From NCBI GenBank assembly GCA_009784945.1, contig WQXH01000002.1, positions 44,107-108,106 of the forward strand: a stretch of DNA of 64,000 bases. Reading direction: 5' to 3'. This DNA comes from Coriobacteriia bacterium. Its GTDB lineage: Bacteria > Actinomycetota > Coriobacteriia > Coriobacteriales > UBA8131. The notes beneath the pieces are model-generated. The model was not told the origin of the DNA. It worked only from the letters and a program-made list of their open reading frames with translations, and did no database searches. Made by a program: the position numbers and the translations under genes. This document shows positions 9,401-17,291 of this stretch, one piece after another. How positions within the stretch are numbered: position 1 is the stretch's first letter; each line of letters begins with the position of its first letter.

Positions 9401-11424
9401 ACCCTTACCGTGGCAAGTGTTGAGTTATGGTTAACGGTATAGATCGTATTATCGAGTAGGTACCCAGGAGGTGCTGTGAGCTCTTTTATGTAGTAGGTGC
9501 CGTTTTGGATACCGGTAGCACTGTTTGAGCTTCCTGTAGACGTGGTAGTAAAGGTGTGTATGCGGCCCGTATCTGTGCTGGCATCACTGGAAGACCTATA
9601 AAGGCCGTAGCGTGCTCCTGCAAGATTGTAGTAGGAGTTGTTATTGGTTACTGAGGGATTAGCTGAGCTTTTGATGAGCCTGATCTCTCCCAAAAATCTA
9701 AACTGTATGGGTATTGAATGAGCAGCAAGGGATTGTGTTCCTGCACGAGGACCGCTTGCTGTTGCTGAAAGATAGACCATTCCTGTTAAGCGATTGATGG
9801 AAGTTATCGTACAGTGTAGGGGCACTCCTCTGTAGCTTAACGCTTCTGGACCGGGAATACCAGGATTGACACAGGCAATGGGAAACTCCAAGTAGATGTC
9901 TCCCCAATACGCTATGGCGGTAAACCAACCGTTAGACATAGATCCGTTCCAGTTTCCTACCCAGCTCAGTGTTGTGGTAAAGCTTTGTCCTACATAAAGA
10001 CTGTTGGGGTCAACGCTCGCAAGGTCAATAAGGCCGCCTTGGTTGGGGTTTTCAGTTATGGGGCGTGGCTCGGGGGGTATAAAGCTTCCTGTTAGACCTA
10101 AAGGAGTGAGTGTTACCGTTAGCTCCCCCACAGCAGCACCAGTCGTGCCGCCAAGCTCAATGTCTCCAAAGAGGAAGGTGGCCGAGTATGCACCGCCACT
10201 TCGAAGGAGATAGGCCCCTTGAGATGTTTGCCCAACTGCAGGGCGAGCTTCGGTAAGCACTCTTGCTTGGCCAGTAACGCTGCCTATTGCATAGGTGTTG
10301 GAAGTAACGATGCCGCTTACCCGTCCGTCTTCATGTATTTCAGTAATCGTAAGCGCTGCGTCTAATATGTTTGCGTCAAGGTCACCAGAGAAATAGGCTG
10401 CGTGATAGCTTGCAAGAAAGGTGGTGTAAGGTTTTTTGGGCCAGGTGTCTTCAAGTGGGGAGAGGCTGTGTGGCATAATGGCAGCACTGCTCTGTTCACT
10501 TGCGGTCTTACCGAGGTAATCGCCACTCAATTCTTCGCCTGGCTCATCACCTGACCTGCCCAATGATTCGCTATCTGGTCTGCCGTCTGGCCCCTCAGAT
10601 GACAAGTCACCTGAGGCATGTTCATCCTCTAAAACAACGTGGGTTCTGAAAGCGGTAAAGGGTGCGTCAGGATAAGCTGCCGATCCAAAGAAGAATGTTG
10701 CCTCATAAACAAGCTCGCCTTCTCTCGTCTCAATGAGGCACAAGAGCGAGCGATCAGAACTCGTGGGTGCCTGTGGATAGCCCTCGCGATTGGTGAGCAA
10801 CACTGCCGTACCATCAGCATACTCAGGGGCAGCCATGCCATTAGACAGCACCCGTGCATAGTTTGGCGCTTTAATGACACTTTGCATATTTGCACCAGCA
10901 GCAGTAATAGAGAGGGTGGCTCCGGTAATCACCCTGTAACCATCAGCACTGGCTGCCAAAACCTCATACTCGCGTATAAGCTCAGAGTAGCCCGTGTCTA
11001 TAACCCAGTAAGGCAACTCCTCTGCATCTTGTGTGTTTTCTTCATCACTTGCTTGCGCCTCTGCCTGGTCATCGCTTGATTCCTCAGCTTGATAAGCAGT
11101 CTGATCATCGACCGGACCTTGACTCTGCTCGTCTGCTTGCCCTGGGGTCTCGTCTGCCTCTTGTGTTACATCTGGTAAGGTCTGCAGATCTTGCTCTGCC
11201 TCCTGTTGACCAGATTGCTCACCCACTTCATCGGTCTCAAAACTTGCCTCAGAAGCCAAGTCTTCTTCATTTGGGGCTTCAAAATCTGGTATTACCCCAA
11301 AAGAATCAACCATTTGTGAATCTGTCTCATTGGCAAGAGCGGAAATTGCATTATACTGTTGCCAATATAAAACAGATGAGCCAACAAGAACAACGGTGAG
11401 CAGTACCATCAGTATCTTCTTCAT
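6451..11424 (-). CDS. large SpaA/CNA-B-repeat cell-wall surface protein (pilin- or adhesin-like)
   Basis: 1657 residues. Layout: signal peptide (MKKILMVLLTVVLV...); acidic Glu/Gln/Asp stretch (about 45-135); N-terminal globular region; five tandem 104-residue SpaA/prealbumin-like repeats; two further Cna-B-type domains; a C-terminal domain; then a sorting signal. Each tandem repeat has GDISLxKSS, AGAxYGLYKT, GRIHTFxTDS, QGTYYxKEL and PxGYLLD. The Lys in LxKSS and the Glu in KEL fit intramolecular isopeptide bonds. The end is IPRTA, a hydrophobic segment and KKKRGRR, a divergent LPXTG-type sorting signal. The start has AGGAGG 4 nt upstream. It leads a three-gene operon; no sortase gene is in the window. 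Probably an adhesin backbone or tip protein. Confidence 0.85.
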   Translation of the reverse strand: MKKILMVLLTVVLVGSSVLYWQQYNAISALANETDSQMVDSFGVIPDFEAPNEEDLASEASFETDEVGEQSGQQEAEQDLQTLPDVTQEADETPGQADEQSQGPVDDQTAYQAEESSDDQAEAQASDEENTQDAEELPYWVIDTGYSELIREYEVLAASADGYRVITGATLSITAAGANMQSVIKAPNYARVLSNGMAAPEYADGTAVLLTNREGYPQAPTSSDRSLLCLIETREGELVYEATFFFGSAAYPDAPFTAFRTHVVLEDEHASGDLSSEGPDGRPDSESLGRSGDEPGEELSGDYLGKTASEQSSAAIMPHSLSPLEDTWPKKPYTTFLASYHAAYFSGDLDANILDAALTITEIHEDGRVSGIVTSNTYAIGSVTGQARVLTEARPAVGQTSQGAYLLRSGGAYSATFLFGDIELGGTTGAAVGELTVTLTPLGLTGSFIPPEPRPITENPNQGGLIDLASVDPNSLYVGQSFTTTLSWVGNWNGSMSNGWFTAIAYWGDIYLEFPIACVNPGIPGPEALSYRGVPLHCTITSINRLTGMVYLSATASGPRAGTQSLAAHSIPIQFRFLGEIRLIKSSANPSVTNNNSYYNLAGARYGLYRSSSDASTDTGRIHTFTTTSTGSSNSATGIQNGTYYIKELTAPPGYLLDNTIYTVNHNSTLATVRVTDQYEKVGDISLVKSSSKPSVTNNNSYYDLRGAEYGLYKTRADASANTGRIHLFVTNSAGNSTPIRNILQGTYYIKELKAPKGYLLDTTIYTVNHNTTHTTIRRTDVPEEVGDISLVKRSSNPSFTNGNNYFNLAGAQYGLYKTRANATNNTSRIHTFITDSTGNGGSVKNLQQGTYYVKELKAPQGYLLDNTIYTVSHNSMHTIVRTIDQHEKIGDITLIKSSAKPSITNGNSYFDLAGAKYGLYKTRANATADTGRIHTFITDSAGNSSTAKNLLQGTYFVRELTPPKGYLLDNTIYTVNHNSIHTTIKRTDEPEKIGDISLIKSSANPSITDGNNCYDLAGAEYGLYKTLANATADTGRIHTFITDSAGNSNPAKNLLQGTYFVKELVAPKGYKLDDEIYTVRHNSQHTTVEREDEPFFDPPEMIVQKLDTLTGEAYGQDDPNGFLLAGAKFVVRYWDGYYDTIKEAEASGSPTRTWVFATKKNGVAYFESSYFSSGDAFYYNLFGTPIIPLGTVAIHEQSPPPGYRLPNPNPVTVQQIKVSGDSLDAVTRLNAVIVKEEPNDVKVLKKDVVTGKPIPNTEFTLYKESKPGAGDWKVVTTHITDKSGKCLFSPLEVGSYKLDETRPNPAYVGLDEMGDTARYFSVDPNSTNEVQVFENELIKVSIEVYKKTIPLTSSALDGSKDLAANNVGHEEYHYSFGAKNTSNVRVDEFVITDSLEYVTSQGYRMTTLWTGTTPPGMDYDGLCAILYKTNMTDPNTPVVYTYDYMAANPPNPNNPNNYMSQAIEPGWIIWKERVSTTTATRLDVADLNLREGEYITGLRIFYGGVVQGFYTGSAFGTHSGVTPRDWNYAVVATGALLTEDDMGNETVMKGSIEAGLFRNWNGSAPVLTDVDKDQVETRVIETFSFDRLDLELKPSDYLGTSLSTNTSSAIKPFKIPRTADGLWLAILKIAIVAFTGALCIFLGLKKKRGRRHSYER
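8126..9694 (-). repeat. five tandem 312-bp coding repeats (SpaA-type domains)
   Basis: Five in-frame copies of a 104-codon unit. The start of each unit (GDIS/GEIR codons) falls at about 9690, 9378, 9066, 8754 and 8442, a strict 312-bp period with no indels. Copies 2-5 are closest to one another and copy 1 is the most diverged, which suggests expansion by unequal recombination. The unit ends where a conserved VEREDEPFF segment leads into a different domain at about 8130. Confidence 0.9.
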
Positions 11425-11600
11425 TGTGCCTCCTCTTGGTGCTAAGAAGTTTTGCTGCCTTTGCGCAAGATGTTATGCTCAGGATCCCGTTAGAGCAATT
11501 TGCCGATAAGCGTTGCGCGAATCGTGAGTATAGTGTATTATAGATATTATGTAAACTAGTTATTGAGAATTTGGCCGAACTATTTTGAAAGGACTGTACT

Positions 11601-12074
11601 ATGGCTTCCCAAAAAGCTGTTAAGGCGACTAGCGTGGGGGACACGACGTCAGAAAAGCCCGACGGCACGAAAATCCCGACGGCAATGATTCCGAAGGATC
11701 TGTACGCAGACATTGTTCAGCTTGCAGCCTACAACAAGATCAAGAAAACCGGGCCCCAGAGCGACTCTGCAATTTTGCGTGAGTCACTAAGGGCACTCAT
11801 GAAGCATGTTGGTTACAAACCGGGGGAAACTGACATTCTTGCTGCACCAAAAGCATCATTGGTCAAAAAGCTGGCTGCCATTCATCAAGAAGCTCGTCTT
11901 GAAGGCGGAATACGCAAGACCTTTAGTGTTTCTACATCGGATTATGAGGCTGCCGAGGCCTTCTCTTCCTACAATAAGCTGCATGGTCTGTTGCCAAAGA
12001 ACGTGTCGCAGCTTTGTCGTGATGCTCTTACTTTCTACATTTCTCAAGTTGAGTACCGATTCCGTCCGGAATAA
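11601..12074 (+). CDS. hypothetical protein with two ribbon-helix-helix-like halves
   Basis: 157 residues, no firm family. Two halves resemble each other: IPKDLYADIVQLAAYNKI followed by SAILRESLRALMKHVGY, and VSTSDYEAAEAFSSYNKL followed by VSQLCRDALTFYISQVEY. Each reads as a strand, helix, turn and helix, like a ribbon-helix-helix monomer, so one chain may form a pseudo-dimer. The start ATG has AAAGGA 7 nt upstream. The gene diverges from the surface-protein operon across a 176-bp A+T-rich gap, which places it as a possible regulator of that operon. This is inference from shape and position only. Confidence 0.6.
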   Translation: MASQKAVKATSVGDTTSEKPDGTKIPTAMIPKDLYADIVQLAAYNKIKKTGPQSDSAILRESLRALMKHVGYKPGETDILAAPKASLVKKLAAIHQEARLEGGIRKTFSVSTSDYEAAEAFSSYNKLHGLLPKNVSQLCRDALTFYISQVEYRFRPE

Positions 12075-12112
12075 AAGTCCTCTGTCTAGCTTTTGATGCT
12101 ACAATCATTACG

Positions 12113-12145
12113 TGAGTAGACGCCAGCCAGTATGGTGTCTACTCA
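12113..12145. promoter_or_regulatory. 12-bp inverted repeat upstream of tail-anchored protein gene
   Basis: TGAGTAGACGCC (12113-12124) and GGTGTCTACTCA (12134-12145) pair as a 12-bp stem with one G-T wobble and a 9-nt loop. It ends 31 nt before the ATG at 12177 and follows a possible -10 hexamer TACAAT near 12110. No T tract follows, so an operator or mRNA 5' hairpin is more likely than a terminator. Confidence 0.5.
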
Positions 12146-12176
12146 TGACGCTAATAGATTGACAGGAGCATCAAAT

Positions 12177-12761
12177 ATGACAGCGGCACCTCACGACTAC
12201 AGGGATACAAACTTTACTTCTGAGGAGCTCATTGCGCAGGCCTATGCTGCTATTGCCAGCTATGGTGTGCAAAGTGAGCTTCCAGTTCCTGCAACATCGC
12301 CTGTTGCCACAAAGGCTTCTACAAAGGCTGCACCAATCGCCAAAGGCGCTTACTTGGGTGCAACCTCGATTCCTGTTGCCCCAAAACCCGCTGTTCCTCA
12401 AGCACCAACTCCAAAGCCTGCTGTTACTTCAAGGCCTGCTCAGCATCAAGCACCAGTTCTCAAGCCTGCTGCTGCCATACCTGCTGCCTATCTGCAACCA
12501 GTCAAGGAGCAACGTCAGGCATCTCCTTTGAGTCCCCCTCCACCAACGGGCAAGCCAATCGCTTCTGCGCAATACCCTCTGCAGCCAGTTAGAGAGTCTG
12601 GGGCACATGACCCCTACACTCAACAAAGCGTCCCACCAAACTCAAAAGCCACCAAGTCCTCTGAGGAAGAGCTGCCTCGAAAGAAGAGTGGCTGGCTTGC
12701 CATAGTCATCTGGCTGATAATCATACTCTTTATGCTCTTTGTCTTACCCTTTCTTGAGTAG
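12177..12761 (+). CDS. Pro/Ala-rich tail-anchored membrane protein
   Basis: 194 residues from the ATG at 12177, which has AGGAG 8 nt upstream; the frame also opens at 12132, inside the inverted repeat. An N-terminal segment of about 30 residues (TSEELIAQAYAAIASYG) is followed by about 130 residues rich in Pro, Ala, Lys and Gln. A basic PRKKSG then precedes a single C-terminal transmembrane helix (WLAIVIWLIIILFMLFVLPF) that ends the protein. There is no signal peptide, so the long region should be cytoplasmic. No family recognised. It precedes hflX by 19 nt. Confidence 0.65.
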   Translation: MTAAPHDYRDTNFTSEELIAQAYAAIASYGVQSELPVPATSPVATKASTKAAPIAKGAYLGATSIPVAPKPAVPQAPTPKPAVTSRPAQHQAPVLKPAAAIPAAYLQPVKEQRQASPLSPPPPTGKPIASAQYPLQPVRESGAHDPYTQQSVPPNSKATKSSEEELPRKKSGWLAIVIWLIIILFMLFVLPFLE

Positions 12762-12780
12762 TAACTAGAATTTTGACCCT

Positions 12781-14091
12781 ATGTACGAAACTACTGAAAA
12801 AGTCGAACGCGCCGTACTGGTAGGCATCCAACTGCCTCATGACGAATGGCCGCTGGAGGAATCCCTTAATGAGCTGGAGAGTTTGGTGGCCACAGCTGGA
12901 GCCGAGACCGTTGGATCAGCCACTCAAAAGCTGGGTCGACCTCATCCGCGCACCTTTGTCGGCAAAGGTAAGGTCGAAGAAATCATCCACTTGGTACGTG
13001 CCCTGGAGGCAGACCTGGTGGTCTTTGATAGCGAGCTCACTCCCACACAGCAGTCAAATCTCGAAAAAGAAATGAAGGGTGTCAAAATCATCGACCGTAC
13101 GGCGTTAATCCTTGATATCTTTGCCTTGCACGCTACGACTCGTGAGGGTCGCTTGCAGGTGAGGCTAGCACAAAACTACTATCTCCTCCCCCGCCTTCGA
13201 GGCATGTGGGCACACCTTGCCGGACACCGCATGGGCGGCGGAGTTGGCAGTCGCTTCGGTGAGGGCGAAAGCCAGCTTGAGGTGGACAGACGTATCGTAC
13301 GCAAGCGCATAGATACGCTCACCGCTGAGTTGGCAAAGGTAGAAACCGAGCGGGCTACGCAACGAAAATCCCGTGCCTCTTCAAGAATCTTTCGTTTGGC
13401 CTTGGCGGGATACACAAACGCGGGCAAGTCATCTTTGCTCAACTGTCTTACCGGAGCCGATGTATTGGCATACGACAAACTCTTTGCTACGCTGGACTCC
13501 ACCACCCGCCGCCTTGAACTGCCCGATGGACGAACCATGACCATCACCGACACCGTAGGTTTTATCCAAAAGCTGCCGCACACCCTGGTAGAATCCTTCA
13601 AATCCACCCTTGATGAAATCCGCGAGGCCGACCTCATCTTGCACGTAGTAGATGCAGCTGCCGAACAGCGTGAAGCACATATGCAGGCCGTGCAAGAAGT
13701 GCTTGAAGAGGTAGGTGCTCATACGGTATCCCAGCTCGTCGTACTAAACAAAGCCGACCTGCTTACAAAGGAGCAGCTCGCTTTACTTGCCAAGCGCCAC
13801 CCCGACGCAGTGCTGTTTTCTTCTCTCGATGGCGCAGGTACCGAGGAGCTATTTACCGCCATCTCGCGTTTGGCAGATGCAGCGCGCGAGCGCATCAGGG
13901 TGTTGATTCCCTTTGATAAAGGCAACTTTGTACGATTGGCTCACGAACAAGCAACCATACTCTGCGAAGAATACACCGAAGAGGGAACCATTCTCGAGTT
14001 TTACGCAACGGCCGACTTGGCGGCTCGTTTTGCTGCCTTTGTACACCAAGACAGAGCTCAAGAGCGGGGTGAGCAGTGCTCGAACAAGTAA
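12781..14091 (+). CDS. hflX: GTPase HflX
   Basis: Ribosome-associated GTPase that splits stalled 70S ribosomes under stress. An N-terminal HflX domain (VGIQLP, THPRTFVGKGK-like RPHPRTFVGKGKVEE, DRTALILDIFALHA, GEGESQLEVDRR) leads into the G domain. There, G1 is GYTNAGKSS at 210-218, G3 is DTVGFIQKLPH and G4 is NKADL. 436 residues is the normal length. The ribosome site upstream of the ATG is weak. The last 16 nt overlap the GTG start of pap. Confidence 0.95.
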   Translation: MYETTEKVERAVLVGIQLPHDEWPLEESLNELESLVATAGAETVGSATQKLGRPHPRTFVGKGKVEEIIHLVRALEADLVVFDSELTPTQQSNLEKEMKGVKIIDRTALILDIFALHATTREGRLQVRLAQNYYLLPRLRGMWAHLAGHRMGGGVGSRFGEGESQLEVDRRIVRKRIDTLTAELAKVETERATQRKSRASSRIFRLALAGYTNAGKSSLLNCLTGADVLAYDKLFATLDSTTRRLELPDGRTMTITDTVGFIQKLPHTLVESFKSTLDEIREADLILHVVDAAAEQREAHMQAVQEVLEEVGAHTVSQLVVLNKADLLTKEQLALLAKRHPDAVLFSSLDGAGTEELFTAISRLADAARERIRVLIPFDKGNFVRLAHEQATILCEEYTEEGTILEFYATADLAARFAAFVHQDRAQERGEQCSNK

Positions 14092-15794
14092 ACTTTGCCC
14101 AAGAGAAGCTTTCTAAGGAGCTTTATAAAGCGTCTCATAACCAACTCATCAAAAAGCTTATTGTGTTACAACAGCAGGCTAGAAGCGAGGGCGTAGGCCT
14201 GGTGGTGCTATTTGAGGGCTGGGACGGAGCAGGCAAAGGTAGTCGCATCTCAGACATCATGTACAATCTTGATGCCCGGGCAACCAGCGTCCATGTAACC
14301 AAAGACATCAACGAAGATGAATTGGAGTTCTTCAGGGAGCTTAACCAGGGGGTCGGTGGTTTTTTTCCGCCTATGCAGGAGTTTTGGAATGCACTTGGCC
14401 CGCGCGGCAACATAAGCTTCTTTGTAAGAGGCTGGTACACCTCTGCCATCCAACGCCTGATCTTCACACTCTTTGGCAAGAGCGCAGGAAAAGAAGATTT
14501 GATTGCCCAGGGCGAAAAAGAAGAGCTCGAAGGGCTTGCACAGTATCTCTTGCCACCTATAACCGAGTTTGAGCAGCAACTTGCCGACGACGGATATGCG
14601 GTAGTTAAGTTTTTTGTGCACATCTCCCAAAAGGAGCAAAAGGATCGGCTTTCTGCACTCTTCAAAGATCCCTTGACTCAGTGGCGGGTAAGCAAGGCAA
14701 AGCTCGATCGCACCAAGGTGTACCAGCAGGCCTACTGGCTCTATGACGACTTGCTTACACAAAGCGATAAGCCAAACGCCCGATGGATCTTGGTAAACGG
14801 TGAAGACAGGCGGAGAGCCAACCTCACCATATGTGCCGAGTTAGTGAGAGCTCTTGAAAGTGCCTTGTCAAAAACAAAAGATGGCGCAGCAGATGAAACG
14901 ACCCCTGATAAAACCCTGATGGCACCAGCGAGCAGCCCCACTGACTCTGCAGAATCAGGGGGAGTTCATAAGGATGCCTTGAGCTCGAGAGGCAAGTCTT
15001 CTGTTTTATCCAGGCAAATCTCTCTTGCCTCAAGCCGGTTTCCTTTGGCTCCAGAGGTGGTGAGCTTAGATACGGTGGATAGTAACCTGGCGCTGGATGC
15101 TGAAGAGTATCGCGCGCAGCTCAAGCTGGAGCAAGAGCGACTCAACCGACTTGAGCTTGAAATGTTCTTAAAGCGCATTCCCCTCGTGGTGTTGTTTGAG
15201 GGCTGGGATGCAGCAGGCAAGGGTGGGGCAATAAAGCGTGTTGCCCAGGCTCTCGATGCACGTGCATACACCGTGTTTCCCAGCGCCGCTCCTACCTTGC
15301 CAGAAAAACTCCGTCCCCATTTGTGGCGTTATTGGACAAGGTTGCCCAAAGCAGGGCATGTGGGTATATACGATAGAAGCTGGTACGGGCGCGTTCTCGT
15401 TGAGCGAGTCGAAGGCTTTGCGCCCGCTGCCCAGATCTTGCGTGCCTACGACGAGCTCAACAGTTTTGAATTGGATCTCATCAACTGGGGTGCCTTGGTT
15501 TTGAAATTCTGGGTTGACATCTCTCCAGAAGAGCAGCTCAAACGCTTTAAGGAGCGAGAAGATAACCCCGCAAAGTTCTGGAAAATTACGGATGAAGACT
15601 GGCGCAACCGCGAGAAGTACTCCGACTACCGTAAAGCTGTTGAAGATATGTTCAGGCTCACCTCAACGGCGTTTGCCCCCTGGGTAATTCTTGAGAGCAA
15701 CAATAAGTACTATGCGCGCATAAAAGCCCTGCGATCCATCAGCGATGCACTCGAAAAGCGCCTGCACGCCGCCAACGAGACGAGTTTTAAGTAA
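14076..15794 (+). CDS. pap: polyphosphate:AMP phosphotransferase (two-domain PPK2)
   Basis: Two PPK2 domains in one 572-residue chain, the class II arrangement that makes ADP from AMP and polyphosphate. Domain 1 has P-loop GWDGAGKGS (48-56); domain 2 has GWDAAGKGG (376-384). The Walker B/lid motif is DRSWYGRVLVERV in domain 2, but VRGWYTSAI in domain 1. The first domain therefore lacks the catalytic Asp-Arg pair and is probably structural, as described for this class. A linker of about 65 residues (280-345) is Ser/Thr/Ala-rich. The GTG start lies inside hflX. Confidence 0.9.
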   Translation: MLEQVNFAQEKLSKELYKASHNQLIKKLIVLQQQARSEGVGLVVLFEGWDGAGKGSRISDIMYNLDARATSVHVTKDINEDELEFFRELNQGVGGFFPPMQEFWNALGPRGNISFFVRGWYTSAIQRLIFTLFGKSAGKEDLIAQGEKEELEGLAQYLLPPITEFEQQLADDGYAVVKFFVHISQKEQKDRLSALFKDPLTQWRVSKAKLDRTKVYQQAYWLYDDLLTQSDKPNARWILVNGEDRRRANLTICAELVRALESALSKTKDGAADETTPDKTLMAPASSPTDSAESGGVHKDALSSRGKSSVLSRQISLASSRFPLAPEVVSLDTVDSNLALDAEEYRAQLKLEQERLNRLELEMFLKRIPLVVLFEGWDAAGKGGAIKRVAQALDARAYTVFPSAAPTLPEKLRPHLWRYWTRLPKAGHVGIYDRSWYGRVLVERVEGFAPAAQILRAYDELNSFELDLINWGALVLKFWVDISPEEQLKRFKEREDNPAKFWKITDEDWRNREKYSDYRKAVEDMFRLTSTAFAPWVILESNNKYYARIKALRSISDALEKRLHAANETSFK

Positions 15795-15840
15795 CGCCTG
15801 CAATCTAGCGCCTGCGACCTCATGGCAGCACTCTTTCATC

Positions 15841-15846
15841 TATAAT
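15841..15846 (+). promoter_or_regulatory. possible -10 hexamer TATAAT
   Basis: A perfect TATAAT lies 44 nt before the aminopeptidase ATG and after the pap stop. I see no good -35 at the expected distance, so the call is tentative. Confidence 0.35.
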
Positions 15847-15889
15847 CGGGGGCACAGTTAGCAAAGCCCGAGCATCATAAGGGGTGCCT

Positions 15890-17125
15890 ATGTCAAAGGT
15901 CACACAAGATCTAGAAAAGTACGCTGAGTTGATTATTAGCAGCGGCTGCAATCTGCAACCTGGGCAAGAGCTTTTGCTCAGTGCCTCAACAGATTCCTGT
16001 GAGTTTGCTCGTATGGTTACAGCTGAGGCGTATAAACAAGGCGCACGCAGAGTTACGGTGCGGTTTGCAGATGAGAAGATCTCTCGCCTGCACTTTGAGC
16101 ATTGTGCGCTGGAGGTCTTTAAGGACTTTCCCGAGTGGCAGGCTTTGCTTAGCAACTCCATGGCAGAGAAAGGCGCAGCTTTTCTTTCCATCATAAGCGA
16201 TGACCCCTTGGCAATGGTGGGCATAGATCAAAGCAAGCTCGTGGAACATTCCCGCTCTTCTTACGAGGCCTGCAAGCCCTTTCAACAAGCAATTGCTGAA
16301 GGCAAACTGGTCTGGTGCATTGTTGCAGCAGCCGCTCCCCAATGGGCGCAGCATGTATTTCCACAGCTGTCTGCCGAAGAAGCGGTAGACAAGCTTTGGC
16401 AGGCCATATTCTCGGCGGTGCGTGTTAACACTGCAGACCCCCTTGCCGCCTGGCAACAACACCGCAAGAGCTTTGACGCTCGCAAGGCGTGGCTCAACAG
16501 CCAGCACTTTGATCGCCTACATTTTCATAGCGAGCTGGGTACCAACTTGGTAGTAGGGCTCAACGAAAAAGGGCTTTGGCAAGGCGGTGGCGATATTACA
16601 ACGAGTGGAACGGAGTTCTTTCCTAACATGCCTACCGAAGAAATCTTTACCACGCCCAATCGTCTGCGCGCAGAAGGCATCGTCTATTCCAGCATGCCAC
16701 TCATACACTACGGCAGCCCCATAAAAGATTTTTCTCTCAGCTTTAAGAATGGAAAAGTCGTTGACTGCTCTGCCAAGGTTGGACAAGACGTGCTTGAAGC
16801 AATTCTTTCCATAGATAAGGGAGCAACTCGCTTGGGAGAATGCGCCTTGGTTCCCTGGGATTCGCCGATTCAACAAAGCGGCATACTTTTCTTCAACACC
16901 CTTTTTGATGAGAATGCTTCTTGCCACCTGGCCTTGGGCAAGGGCTTTTCTGACTGTTTTGAGGGTGGACAAAAACTGAGCGAGGACGAGCTTGAAGCAG
17001 TGGGTGTCAACAAAAGCGCCACCCATGTGGATTTCATGATAGGAACAGCCAATATGAGCATCACCGGCATTAAACCCGATGGGCATGAGCTCCCTATTTT
17101 TTCCAAAGGCAACTGGGCTTTTTAG
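15890..17125 (+). CDS. M29 family (PepS/AmpS-type) aminopeptidase
   Basis: Metalloaminopeptidase of the thermophilic aminopeptidase family, removing N-terminal residues from peptides. Metal-ligand regions are GTEFFPNMPTEEIFTTPNR, AEGIVYSS, the His in CHLALGKGF and the terminal THVDFMIGTANMSITGI; 411 residues matches the family. The ATG at 15890 has AAGGGG 6 nt upstream; a GTG six bases earlier is an alternative. It stands alone as a transcription unit, with the amino-acid catabolic genes downstream, which suits a peptide-using anaerobe. Confidence 0.9.
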   Translation: MSKVTQDLEKYAELIISSGCNLQPGQELLLSASTDSCEFARMVTAEAYKQGARRVTVRFADEKISRLHFEHCALEVFKDFPEWQALLSNSMAEKGAAFLSIISDDPLAMVGIDQSKLVEHSRSSYEACKPFQQAIAEGKLVWCIVAAAAPQWAQHVFPQLSAEEAVDKLWQAIFSAVRVNTADPLAAWQQHRKSFDARKAWLNSQHFDRLHFHSELGTNLVVGLNEKGLWQGGGDITTSGTEFFPNMPTEEIFTTPNRLRAEGIVYSSMPLIHYGSPIKDFSLSFKNGKVVDCSAKVGQDVLEAILSIDKGATRLGECALVPWDSPIQQSGILFFNTLFDENASCHLALGKGFSDCFEGGQKLSEDELEAVGVNKSATHVDFMIGTANMSITGIKPDGHELPIFSKGNWAF

Positions 17126-17291
17126 TGTACAGGTTTTGCGCAAGGAAAACCTTGTCCGAGGTGTACCCCAAACAACCATAACCTGCACAACCAGCTTTCT
17201 GCCTGCCACACTGTAGTATCATGTTGTCTGCTTAAATCTACTATGCTTTGATAAAGTGTACTAAAGTGCACACTCTGAGAAAGGGCAGCAA

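Noticed and set aside
8126..9694. Regular 312-bp repeats that might suggest a repeat array such as CRISPR
   Set aside because: They are continuous in-frame protein domains with no short repeat/spacer pattern.
17126..17291. TnaC-type leader peptide before the lyase
   Set aside because: I found no short frame with the conserved Trp/Pro features; the gap has only weak inverted repeats.
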